DNA from: Pseudoduganella albidiflava
GTDB taxonomy: Bacteria; Pseudomonadota; Gammaproteobacteria; Burkholderiales; Burkholderiaceae_D
NCBI RefSeq assembly: GCF_004322755.1
Contig: NZ_CP036401.1
Span: forward strand, 4,588,001-4,652,000
DNA length: 64,000 nucleotides
Direction: 5' to 3'
The notes beneath the pieces were generated by a model, which searched no databases, had not been told where the DNA came from, and was given only the letters and a program-made list of their open reading frames with translations. Each line of letters begins with the position of its first letter. Positions within the stretch are counted from its first letter, which is position 1. The position numbers were made by a program, and so were the translations under genes. This document shows, piece after piece, positions 43,168-52,693 of the stretch.

Positions 43168-45828
43168 TTACTCGATCACGTAGCCGAACTGCCCCTGCTC
43201 GTCGGCCGTGACGGCGATGCGTGAAATGCTGGCCCCTTCGGCCATCTTCGCCAGCACCGATTCCGCCACTTCCGGCAGCAGCGTGCCGTTGAGGATGTTG
43301 TCCACGTTGCGGGCACCGGAATCGACTTCCGTGCAGCGTGCCAGCACGGCTTCGACCAGCGCCTCGTCGTACGAGAACTCGGCCTTGTGGTTGACGGCGA
43401 TGCGCTTGGCGATGCGCTTCAGCTTCAGCTCGATGATCTCGACCAGCACGTCGTCCGACAGCGGGTAGTACGGCACCACCTTCAGGCGGCCCAGGAACGC
43501 CGGCTTGAACTGCTTCATCAGGTGCGGGCGGATCAGTTCTTCCAGCGCGTCCGGCGCCGGCATCTCTTCCTCGCTCTTGTTCAGGCAAGCCTGCATCATC
43601 GTGCTCGACGCCACGTTCGAGGTGAGGATGATGATGGTGTTGCGGAAGTCGATCTCGCGGCCTTCGGCATCGTCCATCACGCCCTTGTCGAAGACCTGGA
43701 AGAACAGCTCCAGCACGTCCGGGTGGGCCTTCTCCACTTCATCGAGCAGCACCACGCTGTACGGGTTGCGGCGCACCGCCTCGGTCAGCACGCCGCCTTC
43801 GCCGTAGCCCACGTAGCCCGGCGGCGAGCCTTTCAGGCCGGAGACGCTGTGCGCTTCCTGGTATTCGCTCATGTTGATGGTGACCAGCTTGCGTTCGCCG
43901 CCATACAGCACGTCGGCCAGCGCCAGCGCGGTTTCCGTCTTGCCGATGCCCGACGGGCCGACGAACAGGAACACGCCCTTCGGCTTGTTCGGATCGTCCA
44001 GGTTGGCGCGGGCGGTGCGCACGCGCTGCGCCACCGCTTCGATCGCGTGCGGCTGGCCCAGCACGCGTTCTTCCAGCAGGTCCTTCAGGTTCAGCACCGT
44101 CTTGATCTCGTCCTTGACCATCTTGCCGAGCGGGATGCCGGTCCAGCCGGCGACGATCTCGGCGACCACATGGCCGTCGACCTGCACCGGCACCATCGGC
44201 GTTTCACCCTGCAGCGCGCGCAATTCCGCCACCAGCGCCTGCACGTCGTTGCCGGCGCTGGCATTGCCCTCGCCCGCTTCTTCCAGCGTGCGGCGGCCCT
44301 GCATGATGCGTTCGGTCAGCGCCTTTTCCTTTTCCCAGCGCTCGCTCAGGCTGGCATGCTCGGCGGATGCGGCCGCGCGGGCTTCTTCCAGCTCGGCCAG
44401 CCGGGCGGCATGGCCGCTGCCCGAACTCTGTTCGCGTTGCAGCGCGGCCGCTTCGGCATCGATGCGCTCCAGCCGGCGCGCCAGGTTCTCGATCAGGGCC
44501 GGTGTGGCATTCTGCCCCAGCGCCACCTTGGCGCAGGCGGTATCGAGCACGCTGATGGCCTTGTCGGGCAGCTGGCGCCCGCTGATGTAGCGATGCGACA
44601 GCCGCACCGCTTCCGTGATCGCCTCGTCGTACACGCGCACGCCGAAATGCTTTTCCATCAGCGGCGCCATGCCGCGCAACATGGCGCAGGCCAGTTCCTC
44701 GCTGGGCTCTTCCACCTTGATGACCTGGAAGCGCCGCGCCAGCGCCGCATCCTTTTCAAAGTACTTCTTGTATTCGCCCCAGGTGGTGGCGGCGATGGTG
44801 CGCAGCTCGCCGCGCGCCAGCGCCGGCTTGAGCAGGTTGGCAGCATCGTTCTGCCCGGCCTGGCCACCGGCGCCGATCATGGTGTGTGCCTCGTCGATGA
44901 ACAGGATGATCGCGTGCGGACTCTTCTTCACTTCGTCGATGACGTTCTTCAGGCGGTTTTCGAACTCGCCCTTCACCGAGGCGCCGGCCTGCAGCAGGCC
45001 CATGTCCAGCGTATGGATCTCGACGCCTTTCAGCACATCGGGCACGTCGCCGGTGGCGATGCGCAGCGCCAGGCCTTCGACCACGGCGGTCTTGCCCACG
45101 CCGGCCTCGCCGGTGAGGATCGGGTTGTTCTGGCGGCGGCGCATCAGGATGTCGATGGCCTGGCGGATTTCCGTGTCGCGGCCGATCACCGGATCGACCT
45201 TGCCGTCGCGCGCGCGCTGCGTGAGGTTGGTGGTGAACTGGTCCAGCGCCGGCGTCTTCGACGGCGTGGTGGCCGACATCTCGCCGACCGGGTCGCTGCC
45301 GTGCGCCTGCGCGCGGGCGTCCGCCTGGGCCTGGGGCGGCGCGGCTTCCTGCGAGCCGGCGGCGATCTTGTCGAGATTGTGCTTGATCTGGTCGACGTCG
45401 AACTTGTCGAACAGTTTCGAGCCCCGGTAGGCCAGCTGCGACAGCTCGGCGTCCGTCAGCAGCGCCTGCAGCAGGTGGCCGCTGCGGATCTCGGCCGGGC
45501 GGCCGTCCGGGATGTCGAGCGAGGCGATCAGCCAGGCGTGCTCGAACAGCTTGGGCAGGCGCGCGGAAAACACCGGCGTGCGCGCGTTGCCGTTCTTGAA
45601 GCGCGCCACCTCGGCCTGCAGGTCCGCTTCCAGCATGCCGGCACTGATGCCGCTCTGGCGCGCGATGATGGCAAAGTCGCTCTTTGGCTGCTCCAGCAGG
45701 GCCAGGAACAGATGTTCCAGGTCGACTTCGAACTGGCCGAGCGACACGCACAGGCCGGCGGCCCGGGTGGCGGCCGTGCGGCAGGTGTCGTTCAGCTTAC
45801 CGATCAGCGTCTTGAGGTTCAGGCTCAT
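43168..45828 (-). CDS. clpV: T6SS sheath-disassembly ATPase ClpV (TssH)
   Basis: An 886-residue AAA+ protein with the ClpV N-domain, Walker A1 GEAGVGKTA (K246) and A2 GPSGIGKTE (K630), Walker B regions IILFIDEAHTMIGAGG and VVLLDEVEKAHPDV, and a coiled-coil middle domain (about 420-540). It recycles contracted TssB-TssC sheath. Start ATG 45828 with AAGGG upstream. It is the last gene of the minus-strand operon that starts at 52457. Confidence 0.97.
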   Translation of the reverse strand: MSLNLKTLIGKLNDTCRTAATRAAGLCVSLGQFEVDLEHLFLALLEQPKSDFAIIARQSGISAGMLEADLQAEVARFKNGNARTPVFSARLPKLFEHAWLIASLDIPDGRPAEIRSGHLLQALLTDAELSQLAYRGSKLFDKFDVDQIKHNLDKIAAGSQEAAPPQAQADARAQAHGSDPVGEMSATTPSKTPALDQFTTNLTQRARDGKVDPVIGRDTEIRQAIDILMRRRQNNPILTGEAGVGKTAVVEGLALRIATGDVPDVLKGVEIHTLDMGLLQAGASVKGEFENRLKNVIDEVKKSPHAIILFIDEAHTMIGAGGQAGQNDAANLLKPALARGELRTIAATTWGEYKKYFEKDAALARRFQVIKVEEPSEELACAMLRGMAPLMEKHFGVRVYDEAITEAVRLSHRYISGRQLPDKAISVLDTACAKVALGQNATPALIENLARRLERIDAEAAALQREQSSGSGHAARLAELEEARAAASAEHASLSERWEKEKALTERIMQGRRTLEEAGEGNASAGNDVQALVAELRALQGETPMVPVQVDGHVVAEIVAGWTGIPLGKMVKDEIKTVLNLKDLLEERVLGQPHAIEAVAQRVRTARANLDDPNKPKGVFLFVGPSGIGKTETALALADVLYGGERKLVTINMSEYQEAHSVSGLKGSPPGYVGYGEGGVLTEAVRRNPYSVVLLDEVEKAHPDVLELFFQVFDKGVMDDAEGREIDFRNTIIILTSNVASSTMMQACLNKSEEEMPAPDALEELIRPHLMKQFKPAFLGRLKVVPYYPLSDDVLVEIIELKLKRIAKRIAVNHKAEFSYDEALVEAVLARCTEVDSGARNVDNILNGTLLPEVAESVLAKMAEGASISRIAVTADEQGQFGYVIE

Positions 45829-45909
45829 GCGGGTGGTCCCTTGTCATGTCAGGTGTTGATGTTGAAAACTAACTACGTAAAGCAAACTGCGTGAACCAGT
45901 GCCCGTGCA

Positions 45910-46995
45910 TTACAGCGCATGGACGTCGTAGCGCACATCGTCGCGGTCGCGCGACTTGTCGCCGGTGACCAGGAAGGTATCCCAGCCCAGCCGGCCGCCG
46001 CTGCGCGTTTCCGACAGCGTGGCGCCCTCCACTTCCTTTGCGCACAGCACCAGCTGCACCTCGTATTCGAGGGAGACGCCGGTCATCATCGACAGCATGC
46101 TGGCCAGCGCGCGCGCCGCCTTGCCGCCGGGGAGGAAGGCTTCGAAGCGGGCGCGCTTGAGCGGGCCGATGAGCAGGCGCAGGCGCAGGTCGCGCTGCCA
46201 CACGCGCGCGCCGGCCATGGCGCTCGCGCCCAGCACGGCGTTGCCGAAGCCCAGCCGGCTTTGCTGCGCCGCTGGCATGTCGTACCAGCGCCCGATGAAC
46301 TGCTCGGTCTTGACCGGCACGCCGAAGTACTCGGACAGCACGCGGGCGATCTGCACGCTCGACGCGGGCCGGTGGCGCATGGCGGTGGCGAAATAGGCCA
46401 CCGATTCGTCCAGCAGTTCGCCATGCTCGCCATCGGCGAAACGGCGCCGCAGCGAGGGCTGGCCAACGCCCGCCAGCGACAGCAGCAGCGGCAGGAAGCC
46501 GTCCTTGCCGTCGATCTGGTACTTCAGCTCCAGGCGGTACTTGCGCCAGGCTTCATAGAACAGCGCCAGCGCGCGGTTCGAGAAGGTGTCCAGGAACGCG
46601 CGCGGGCCGTCGTCGCGCGTGGTGATCATGTGCGCGGCGATGCGTTCCGTGTAGTGCGCCGGCAGCGCGCCCATGCCGCCCAGCAGGCCCATGAAGGCCG
46701 GCGTGATGCGCACGTAGCGCAGGGTGGCATCACGCAACGCGGCGCCCAGCGAATGCCGGTCCAGGCCAAGGTCGCGTGGCTCGGCCTGGATGGCTTCCAG
46801 CTCGCTGGCCGGAAACGCCAGCGACGTGGAGTTCGAGAAGCGCAGGAAGTTGGCGACCGCCCCCTCGCGCACCCGGCCATGGCGCTTGAGCCAGAGCTCG
46901 AACATGCGCACCGCCTGGAAGTACTCGAAGCGGTGCGGCTGCGCGAACAGGCGCTCGATTACAGCAGGCTCAAATCGCCGCTGCGCGGGCTGCAT
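45910..46995 (-). CDS. tssG: T6SS baseplate protein TssG
   Basis: A 361-residue TssG: MQPAQRRFEPAVIERLFAQP start, PHRFEYFQAVRMFELWL and LRFSNSTSLAFPASELEAI segments, typical of the family (VasB/ImpH). It forms the baseplate wedge with TssE, TssF and TssK. The ATG at 46995 fits the family; the longer frame to 47079 lies in tssF. It overlaps the 3' end of tssF by 37 bp. Confidence 0.95.
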   Translation of the reverse strand: MQPAQRRFEPAVIERLFAQPHRFEYFQAVRMFELWLKRHGRVREGAVANFLRFSNSTSLAFPASELEAIQAEPRDLGLDRHSLGAALRDATLRYVRITPAFMGLLGGMGALPAHYTERIAAHMITTRDDGPRAFLDTFSNRALALFYEAWRKYRLELKYQIDGKDGFLPLLLSLAGVGQPSLRRRFADGEHGELLDESVAYFATAMRHRPASSVQIARVLSEYFGVPVKTEQFIGRWYDMPAAQQSRLGFGNAVLGASAMAGARVWQRDLRLRLLIGPLKRARFEAFLPGGKAARALASMLSMMTGVSLEYEVQLVLCAKEVEGATLSETRSGGRLGWDTFLVTGDKSRDRDDVRYDVHAL

Positions 46996-48803
46996 TTCAA
47001 TAATTCTTCTCCAGTCTTGGACGACACGATGACGAGTTGGGTAAAGCTGTTGGCATGCACGTACAGGCCCAGGAAGCATTCGATCACGTGGGCGAAGGCG
47101 TGGATGCCGCTGCCGACGAAGGCTTCCTCGTCCACCGTGAGGCGCACTTCCATGCCGCGCACCAGGCAGGCGAACGGATTGCCGGGCAACCAGGCGTTGG
47201 CCGGCTTGTGCGCCACCTGCGCGATGCCGCCGATCTGGCGCTGCGAGGCCGGCGAACGGGGCAGATCATACATGGCCAGCATCTCGCGGAAGGCTTCCAC
47301 GCCACCGTCGGCCAGCGACAGGTGGTTCAGCGACAGGTGCGAGATCAGGCGCCAGTGGGCGCCGGCACCGCGCGCGAAGTGATGCGACTGGGTGGGCTTG
47401 CGCAGGAAACCGATGGCGGACACCCGCGCACCGCCCTCCATGAACAGGTCGCCGCCCGGCAGGCCGTAGGTCAGCGTGGCCGGCAGATTGCCGTTGGTGC
47501 AGGTCAGCTCCAGGCTCAGTGTATCGGTCTCGATCGCGGCCGGATCGAAGTCGATGTCGACGATCGACACCTCGGTGCCGTAACCGGGGTGCTTGTCGGC
47601 CGCATCCTGGTCGCGCCGCATCACCCAGTAGTGCCCGTTTTTCTCGGGCGTCTGGCCGTGCCGCAGCGAGTAGAACGGGCGGAATTCGATCACCGACTCG
47701 CCCTGCGGCGTCTGGCGCACCAGCTTGACCGAGTCGATCGCGTGGACATCGTAGGCAAAAGCGCGGCGTGCATCGGCCAGCACCGGATAGCTGGCCTTGG
47801 TGTGGGTCAGGCGGATCGGTTCGCCGCGTTTCTTGAACAGGTTGACCACCGGGGTGCAGCCCAGCAGCAGGTTGTTGGTCGACAGGCTGCCCAGCATGCG
47901 CGAAGTATCCGAATCGGTCCGCAGGCCGGACAGGGCCAGGTGCAGGGTCAGCTCGCGCGTGCCCGACGGGATCAGCGCCGTCAGCGCGGCCACGTCGATG
48001 TCGACGAAGTTGAACTTCTCCGGGAAGCAGAAATATTCGGTGAGCAGGCGGTAGGCGGTATGCGAGCGCGCCGAGAAATCGATCAGCGCATCGTCTTCGC
48101 CGAAGCCGGCCGGCGCCAGTGGCACGCTGCCCAGCGGGATCCAGCGCCCGCTATGGCCCTCTTCCACGTAGGCCGCCTGCGTGCGCATGAACAGCGCATC
48201 GCGCAGCGCGGCGCAGAACGAGGCCTCGCCATCGAGGAAGACGCGCAGCTTGCCCAGCTTGAGCTGGCCGAGCGGCACCTGGCTGGCGGTGGACGACAGC
48301 GTGATGCTGATGCCGGACGTGACGCCCGCGGGCAGGCGCACCATGTCGGGCGCATCGATGATCGGCGCGAACACGGCGCGGCTCAGCGCGATCGGCGCGA
48401 TCGTCACCGGATAGGCGGTGCGGAACGTGCACGCGGCGCCCTTGGCCTTGCGGGTGGTGAGGCGGGTACCGCGCGCGATCTCAGACACGCCCGTCAACTG
48501 CGCGGCGTGGCTGGCGTAGTCCATGCGCACGATCGAGCACGATGGAAAAGGCCGCAGGTAGTGCGGGTACAGCACCTCGAACAGCGCTTCGGTGAACTGC
48601 GGATAATCGTCGTCAAGCCGCTTGGAAATGCGCGAATTGAGCAACGCGAACGCCTGGATCATGCGTTCGATATGAGGATCTTCGCAGACCTCGCCGCCGA
48701 TCAGCAGGCGGCCGGCGATCTTCGGGTAACGCTCGGAGAATTCGCGCGAATAGCGGCGCAGGAATCCCAGCTCGCGTTCGTAATACGGGAGTAACTCTTC
48801 CAA
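46959..48803 (-). CDS. tssF: T6SS baseplate protein TssF
   Basis: A 614-residue TssF (VasA/ImpG) starting (M)EELLPYYERELGFLRRYSRE, with RYPKIAGRL, DPHIERMIQAFALLNSRI and DDDYPQFTEALFEVLYPHYLRP segments near the N-terminus, all family hallmarks. The start is a TTG at 48803 with AGGAG six bases upstream; it lies one base after the tssE stop. Wedge subunit of the baseplate. Confidence 0.95.
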   Translation of the reverse strand: MEELLPYYERELGFLRRYSREFSERYPKIAGRLLIGGEVCEDPHIERMIQAFALLNSRISKRLDDDYPQFTEALFEVLYPHYLRPFPSCSIVRMDYASHAAQLTGVSEIARGTRLTTRKAKGAACTFRTAYPVTIAPIALSRAVFAPIIDAPDMVRLPAGVTSGISITLSSTASQVPLGQLKLGKLRVFLDGEASFCAALRDALFMRTQAAYVEEGHSGRWIPLGSVPLAPAGFGEDDALIDFSARSHTAYRLLTEYFCFPEKFNFVDIDVAALTALIPSGTRELTLHLALSGLRTDSDTSRMLGSLSTNNLLLGCTPVVNLFKKRGEPIRLTHTKASYPVLADARRAFAYDVHAIDSVKLVRQTPQGESVIEFRPFYSLRHGQTPEKNGHYWVMRRDQDAADKHPGYGTEVSIVDIDFDPAAIETDTLSLELTCTNGNLPATLTYGLPGGDLFMEGGARVSAIGFLRKPTQSHHFARGAGAHWRLISHLSLNHLSLADGGVEAFREMLAMYDLPRSPASQRQIGGIAQVAHKPANAWLPGNPFACLVRGMEVRLTVDEEAFVGSGIHAFAHVIECFLGLYVHANSFTQLVIVSSKTGEELLKCSPRSGDLSLL

Positions 48804-48804
48804 C

Positions 48805-49302
48805 TCATGCTCCTGCCGATCCTGGCCGGCGCGCCTTGCTGATCGTGTAATGCTGGCTGGTGGGTTGCAGGATGGCGTCGAAATTGACCGGTTCCTGGGC
48901 CGGATTGACGACCAGGAGCGCGGTGATGGCGAAATTGAGGCAATTGACCGCGTCCTCGCGCAGTTCGAGCGTGGCCCGTACATTGCGCAGGCGCGGTTCA
49001 TGGCGCGCGATGGCCTGCTCGAGGCAGGCGCAGATATAAGCCCGGTCGTCGAAGCTCGACAGCGAACGGCCCGCGAAATCCTGCAGGCCGTAGGTCACCA
49101 GCGAACGACGGCACTGCGGGAACTGCTCGAGCAGTTCATCCGGCAGTGCTATGCGGGTGTTGAGCAACGCTTCGAGATCGCGGGCCACGAGTTCCTTGAG
49201 GTCCTCGACCGACAATCTCGTTACCGTTGCATGCGAGGCGCCGTTGACGGGCGCATCCATCAGGCGGTCAAACAGGCCTGGCGTGAAACCTTGCACTGGC
49301 AC
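48805..49302 (-). CDS. tssE: T6SS baseplate protein TssE (gp25-like)
   Basis: A 165-residue gp25-like protein with LKELVARDLEALLNTRI, LVTYGLQDFAG and a C-terminal basic segment. TssE is the small wedge protein that starts sheath polymerisation. GTG at 49302 is the first start after the hcp stop (15 bp), with a weak site; a second GTG six bases in is possible. Confidence 0.93.
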   Translation of the reverse strand: MPVQGFTPGLFDRLMDAPVNGASHATVTRLSVEDLKELVARDLEALLNTRIALPDELLEQFPQCRRSLVTYGLQDFAGRSLSSFDDRAYICACLEQAIARHEPRLRNVRATLELREDAVNCLNFAITALLVVNPAQEPVNFDAILQPTSQHYTISKARRPGSAGA

Positions 49303-49317
49303 CTCGCTGGGCGACGC

Positions 49318-49809
49318 TTAGACGACCTTGTTGGTCGACAGGTCCCAGCCGCCCGAGGTGTTGCCACCCGTGCCGCCGCCGACCTTCTGCTGGGTGTACT
49401 TCCACTTGACCTTGGAGTACTTCAGTTTCACGTCTTCGGTCAGGATGTCGCCTGGCTCGACCGATGGAGCAACGCTCGAGATCAGCACGTTTTCCAGTTC
49501 GATCTCGAAGTACTTGACGCGTTCGCCCTGGCCGTCAGCGCGCAGGAATTCGAACTTTGCCTTTGGCAGCGTTTTACCCGAAGAGCAATTCTGCAGCAGC
49601 AGCGGGGTTGCCAGGTCGGCCAGCTTCGAGATCACGATGTCGCGGTGCTCGGTACGCTCGGCAGTGTGGCCGCCGCCGGTCGATGCCGTTGCCGATTTCG
49701 GCTGCAGCACTTCCCAGTTCACGGATTTCACTTCGATCCAGTCCTTGTGGCTGGAGTCAGCCGATTCGCCTTTGATACCGTCGATCTGCAGGTATACGTC
49801 GATTGCCAT
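49318..49809 (-). CDS. hcp: T6SS inner-tube protein Hcp (TssD)
   Basis: A 163-residue Hcp: MAIDVYLQIDGIKGESADSS, KDWIEVKSVNWEV, a YFEIELENVLISSV segment, and the C-terminal VKLKYSKVKWKYTQQ. It forms the hexameric tube. No toxin extension. AAAGGA lies six bases before the ATG. The only hcp in the window. Confidence 0.96.
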   Translation of the reverse strand: MAIDVYLQIDGIKGESADSSHKDWIEVKSVNWEVLQPKSATASTGGGHTAERTEHRDIVISKLADLATPLLLQNCSSGKTLPKAKFEFLRADGQGERVKYFEIELENVLISSVAPSVEPGDILTEDVKLKYSKVKWKYTQQKVGGGTGGNTSGGWDLSTNKVV

Positions 49810-49839
49810 GTTGTTCCTTTCAGTGGTGGTGGTTGTAAA

Positions 49840-51321
49840 TTACGCTTTGGTCGATGGAAGCTCCGCGACCAGACGGAGTGAAACGGACAGCTCGTCGAGC
49901 TGGAAGTGCGGACGCAGGAACGACACGGCGCGGTACACGCCCGGGCGGCCCGGCACCTCGGAGACCTGCACCGTGGCTTCGCGCAGCGGGAACTGGGCCT
50001 TCTGTTCCTGGCTGGCGTTATCGTCCAGCAGCACGTATTGGGTCAGCCAGCGATTCAGGAAATCCTCGACATTGGAAGCGGCGGCGAAGCTGCCGATCTT
50101 GTCGCGCATCATCGCCTTCATGTAGTGGGCGATGCGCGACACGGCAAAGATGTATTGCAGCTGCGACGACAGCACCGCGTTGGCGTTGGCCGCGTCGGAG
50201 GCGTACTTCTTGGCCTTCTGCGCCGACTGCGCGCCGAAGAAGGCCGCGTAGTCGGTATTCTTGCAATGGACCAGCGAGATGAAGCCGAGGTCCGACAGTT
50301 CCTTCTCGCGGCGGTCGGTGATGGCGATCTCGGTCGGGCACTTGAGCGCCACTTCGCCTTCGTCGGTCTTGAAGGTATGGGTCGGCAGGTCTTCGACCAG
50401 GCCGCCGCCTTCCACGCCGCGGATCGCCGCGCACCAGCCATAGTTCTCGAACGCGCCGGTCAGCTTGCTGGCGAACGCATAGGCGGCATTGCACCACAGG
50501 TATTTCTGGTGATCGGTGCCGTCCACGTCCTCGACGAAGTTGAAGCCTTCGGTGATGGCGCCATCGGCCGGGTTGTACGGCAGGCGGCCCAGGAAGCGCG
50601 GCAGCGTCAGGCCGACATAGCGCGAATCCTCGGACTCGCGGAATGCCTTCCACTTGTAGTATTCCATCGTGTCGAACAGCTTGGCCAGGTCGCGCGGGCG
50701 GCCCAGTTCACTGTGGCTGTCCAGGCCGAACAGTTCCGGCGAGGCGGCGCTGATGAACGGTGCATGCGCGGCCGCGGCCACGTGCGACATCTGCTCGATG
50801 AAGTACATGTCTTCCGGCTGGCGGGTGATCTCGTAGTCGCCGATCAGCGCGCCGAACGGGGCGCCGCCGAAGGTGCCGAATTCTTCTTCGTAGACCTTCT
50901 TGAACATGGTGCTCTGGTCGAACTCGATCGCGCTCTGGAAGTCCTTGACCAGTTCCTTCTTGGTCGCGTTGAGCATCTTGATCTTGATGTTCTGGCCCGT
51001 GGCGCTGTTCTTGACCAGGTAGTTCAGGCCGGTCCAGCTCGATTCCAGCTTCTGGAACTGCGGCGCATGCATCACGGCCGAAAGCTGCTGCGAGATCATC
51101 TCGTCCAGCTCGGCCACGCGGGCATCGATGGTGGCGGCCAGGTTGTCCGACACGACCACGGTGCCTTCCATGACCTGGTGGACCAGCTCGGTAATCAGGT
51201 CCTTGGCGCGCTCATGCTCGGTGCTCGACCGGGCGACACGGCTTTCCTCGACAATCTGGTCGAGCAGCGCGACCTCCTGGGGGGCGGCGGCGGCGCCCTC
51301 GGTGTTCAGTTGTGCGGACAT
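49840..51321 (-). CDS. tssC: T6SS sheath large subunit TssC
   Basis: A 493-residue TssC (VipB/ImpC) with LDEMISQQLSAVMHAPQFQ, SWTGLNYLV, GAPFGALIGDYEI, PRFLGRLPYN and the C-terminal RPHFQLDELSVSLRLVAELP. Pairs with TssB to form the contractile sheath. It starts two bases after the tssB stop. Confidence 0.97.
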   Translation of the reverse strand: MSAQLNTEGAAAAPQEVALLDQIVEESRVARSSTEHERAKDLITELVHQVMEGTVVVSDNLAATIDARVAELDEMISQQLSAVMHAPQFQKLESSWTGLNYLVKNSATGQNIKIKMLNATKKELVKDFQSAIEFDQSTMFKKVYEEEFGTFGGAPFGALIGDYEITRQPEDMYFIEQMSHVAAAAHAPFISAASPELFGLDSHSELGRPRDLAKLFDTMEYYKWKAFRESEDSRYVGLTLPRFLGRLPYNPADGAITEGFNFVEDVDGTDHQKYLWCNAAYAFASKLTGAFENYGWCAAIRGVEGGGLVEDLPTHTFKTDEGEVALKCPTEIAITDRREKELSDLGFISLVHCKNTDYAAFFGAQSAQKAKKYASDAANANAVLSSQLQYIFAVSRIAHYMKAMMRDKIGSFAAASNVEDFLNRWLTQYVLLDDNASQEQKAQFPLREATVQVSEVPGRPGVYRAVSFLRPHFQLDELSVSLRLVAELPSTKA

Positions 51322-51323
51322 GG

Positions 51324-51833
51324 TCAGTCTTTCTTGGTGTTGGCTTGCTGGCCCAGCTCGGCCAGTTTCTCGGTGCTGTTCAACACGTCGTTGAGCAGGT
51401 CTTCCAGCTTGTCGTTACCGGCCAGCTTGTTGCGCAGGTCGGCCAGCTTGGTGCGCGCTTCAAGCAGCTTCCTCAGCGGTTCGACCTGCTGCACCACCGC
51501 TTCCGGGCGGAAGTCGTCCAGCGAATTGAATTTCAGGTCCACCGCGAACGTGCTGTCATCGCCGGCCAGGGTGTTTTCAACCTGATAAGTCGCGCGCGGC
51601 TGCACGCCCTTCAGAACTTCGTCGAAGTTATCGCGGTCGACATTCACGAAGGCGCGTTCCTTGAGGCGTTTCTGTTCCACTTCCGAATTGCCACCGAAAT
51701 CGCCGACCACGCCCATCACGAATGGCAGTTCCTTGCTTTCGATGGAATCGCCGATTTCAACGTCATACGTCATCTGCACCCGAGGGGCCCGGACTTTCTG
51801 CAGGCGCTTTTGCACACTTTCTGATTTAGACAT
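51324..51833 (-). CDS. tssB: T6SS sheath small subunit TssB
   Basis: A 169-residue TssB (VipA/ImpB) with VQKRLQKVRAPRVQMTYDVE, ELPFVMGVVGDF and FNSLDDFRPEAVVQQVEPL, the family core. AAGGA lies seven bases before the ATG at 51833. Coupled to tssC. Confidence 0.97.
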   Translation of the reverse strand: MSKSESVQKRLQKVRAPRVQMTYDVEIGDSIESKELPFVMGVVGDFGGNSEVEQKRLKERAFVNVDRDNFDEVLKGVQPRATYQVENTLAGDDSTFAVDLKFNSLDDFRPEAVVQQVEPLRKLLEARTKLADLRNKLAGNDKLEDLLNDVLNSTEKLAELGQQANTKKD

Positions 51834-51866
51834 GAGAATTCCTTTGTTGATGAGTCGTATTGAGGC

Positions 51867-52457
51867 TTACTTCAGCGCGTCGAACGGATTGGCGCCGGCA
51901 CTCGCGCCGCTGGCCGGCTTGGCGGTCTTGCCCTTCTTCGCCGTGCGGGCCGGACGCTGTTCGCGCACGGCCGGTGGTGGAGGCGGCGGCACCAGTACGG
52001 TCTCGCCCAGGCTTTCGCGCAGCAGCTTGGCGAGGTCCTGCGATTCGCTCTTGACCGAACCCGACAGGCCATTCTGCCGGCTCAGGTCATTCAGCGCGCG
52101 CGTCGACAGGCGCAGGCCGCTGATGGCGATGATGCTGTTGGCCAGCTGGTCGTTGGGATCGCGCACCAGCACTTCGAGTGCAGCCTGGATGGCATCGCCG
52201 TACTGGCCAGCCTCGTAGCGGGTCTGGGCGATGTGGATCCATGGCGTTTTCTCGGACGGGAACGCGACCGCACTCTGCTTCCACAGCGTGACAGCCTGTT
52301 CCTTGTTGCCGCTGTCGGCGGCCTTGCTGGCATCCGACATCAGTTGCTGCAGGGTCGGCACCGGTGGCAGGGCTGGGGGCGTGGTGCTGCAGGCGGACAA
52401 CGCCGCGGCCAATGCGGCGGCGGCGCCGGCACGCGAGAGATGCTTACTGATGGTCAT
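51867..52457 (-). CDS. TPR-type lipoprotein at the head of the sheath operon
   Basis: A 196-residue lipoprotein with lipobox LSAC (cysteine 23). Helical TPR-like repeats follow (LMSDASKAADSGNKEQAVTLW; IHIAQTRYEAGQYGDAIQAAL), then a proline run and a basic tail ending ASAGANPFDALK. It has no similarity that I can see to TssJ (a transthyretin-fold lipoprotein). Being the only lipoprotein in the core cluster, it may stand in for TssJ or assist it; a tssJ could also lie outside the window. GGGGA is upstream of the ATG. Confidence 0.8.
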   Translation of the reverse strand: MTISKHLSRAGAAAALAAALSACSTTPPALPPVPTLQQLMSDASKAADSGNKEQAVTLWKQSAVAFPSEKTPWIHIAQTRYEAGQYGDAIQAALEVLVRDPNDQLANSIIAISGLRLSTRALNDLSRQNGLSGSVKSESQDLAKLLRESLGETVLVPPPPPPAVREQRPARTAKKGKTAKPASGASAGANPFDALK

Positions 52458-52693
52458 TCAAAATCCCCGATGTTGTAACAAGTCGTAATTGCATTTAATT
52501 CAATACTTCGGAATAGGCGGCACAATAACAGAAAAGTTAAGACTGTAGAACTCAATTGAATCTCACACATTCTCACTTTCTGGTACACGCGCACGTTTGA
52601 ATACTCACACTATTCCTGAAAGCCCCACAAAAGTGTTATTGTTCCGCCAATTTCAGAATTTGGTCAATAGGCAATTAACCGGGTAGCGATCGC
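52458..52693. promoter_or_regulatory. Divergent promoter region between TPR lipoprotein and tssK
   Basis: 236 bp, AT-rich against GC-rich flanks, separating the two divergent T6SS operons. Several A/T runs and possible -10 words are present, but no unambiguous sigma-70 or sigma-54 element could be fixed by eye. It should carry the main promoters for the structural genes. Confidence 0.5.

Noticed and set aside
43387..49881. Several plus-strand frames of 340-835 codons
   Set aside because: All lie antisense to clpV, tssG, tssF, tssE and hcp, and have shadow-type composition.
49906..51585. 559-codon plus-strand open frame
   Set aside because: Antisense to tssC and tssB; no motif.
52458..52693. 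Sigma-54 promoter for the T6SS operon
   Set aside because: The closest word, TGGTACACGCGCACGTTTG, lacks the GC at the right -12 spacing, so I do not call it.
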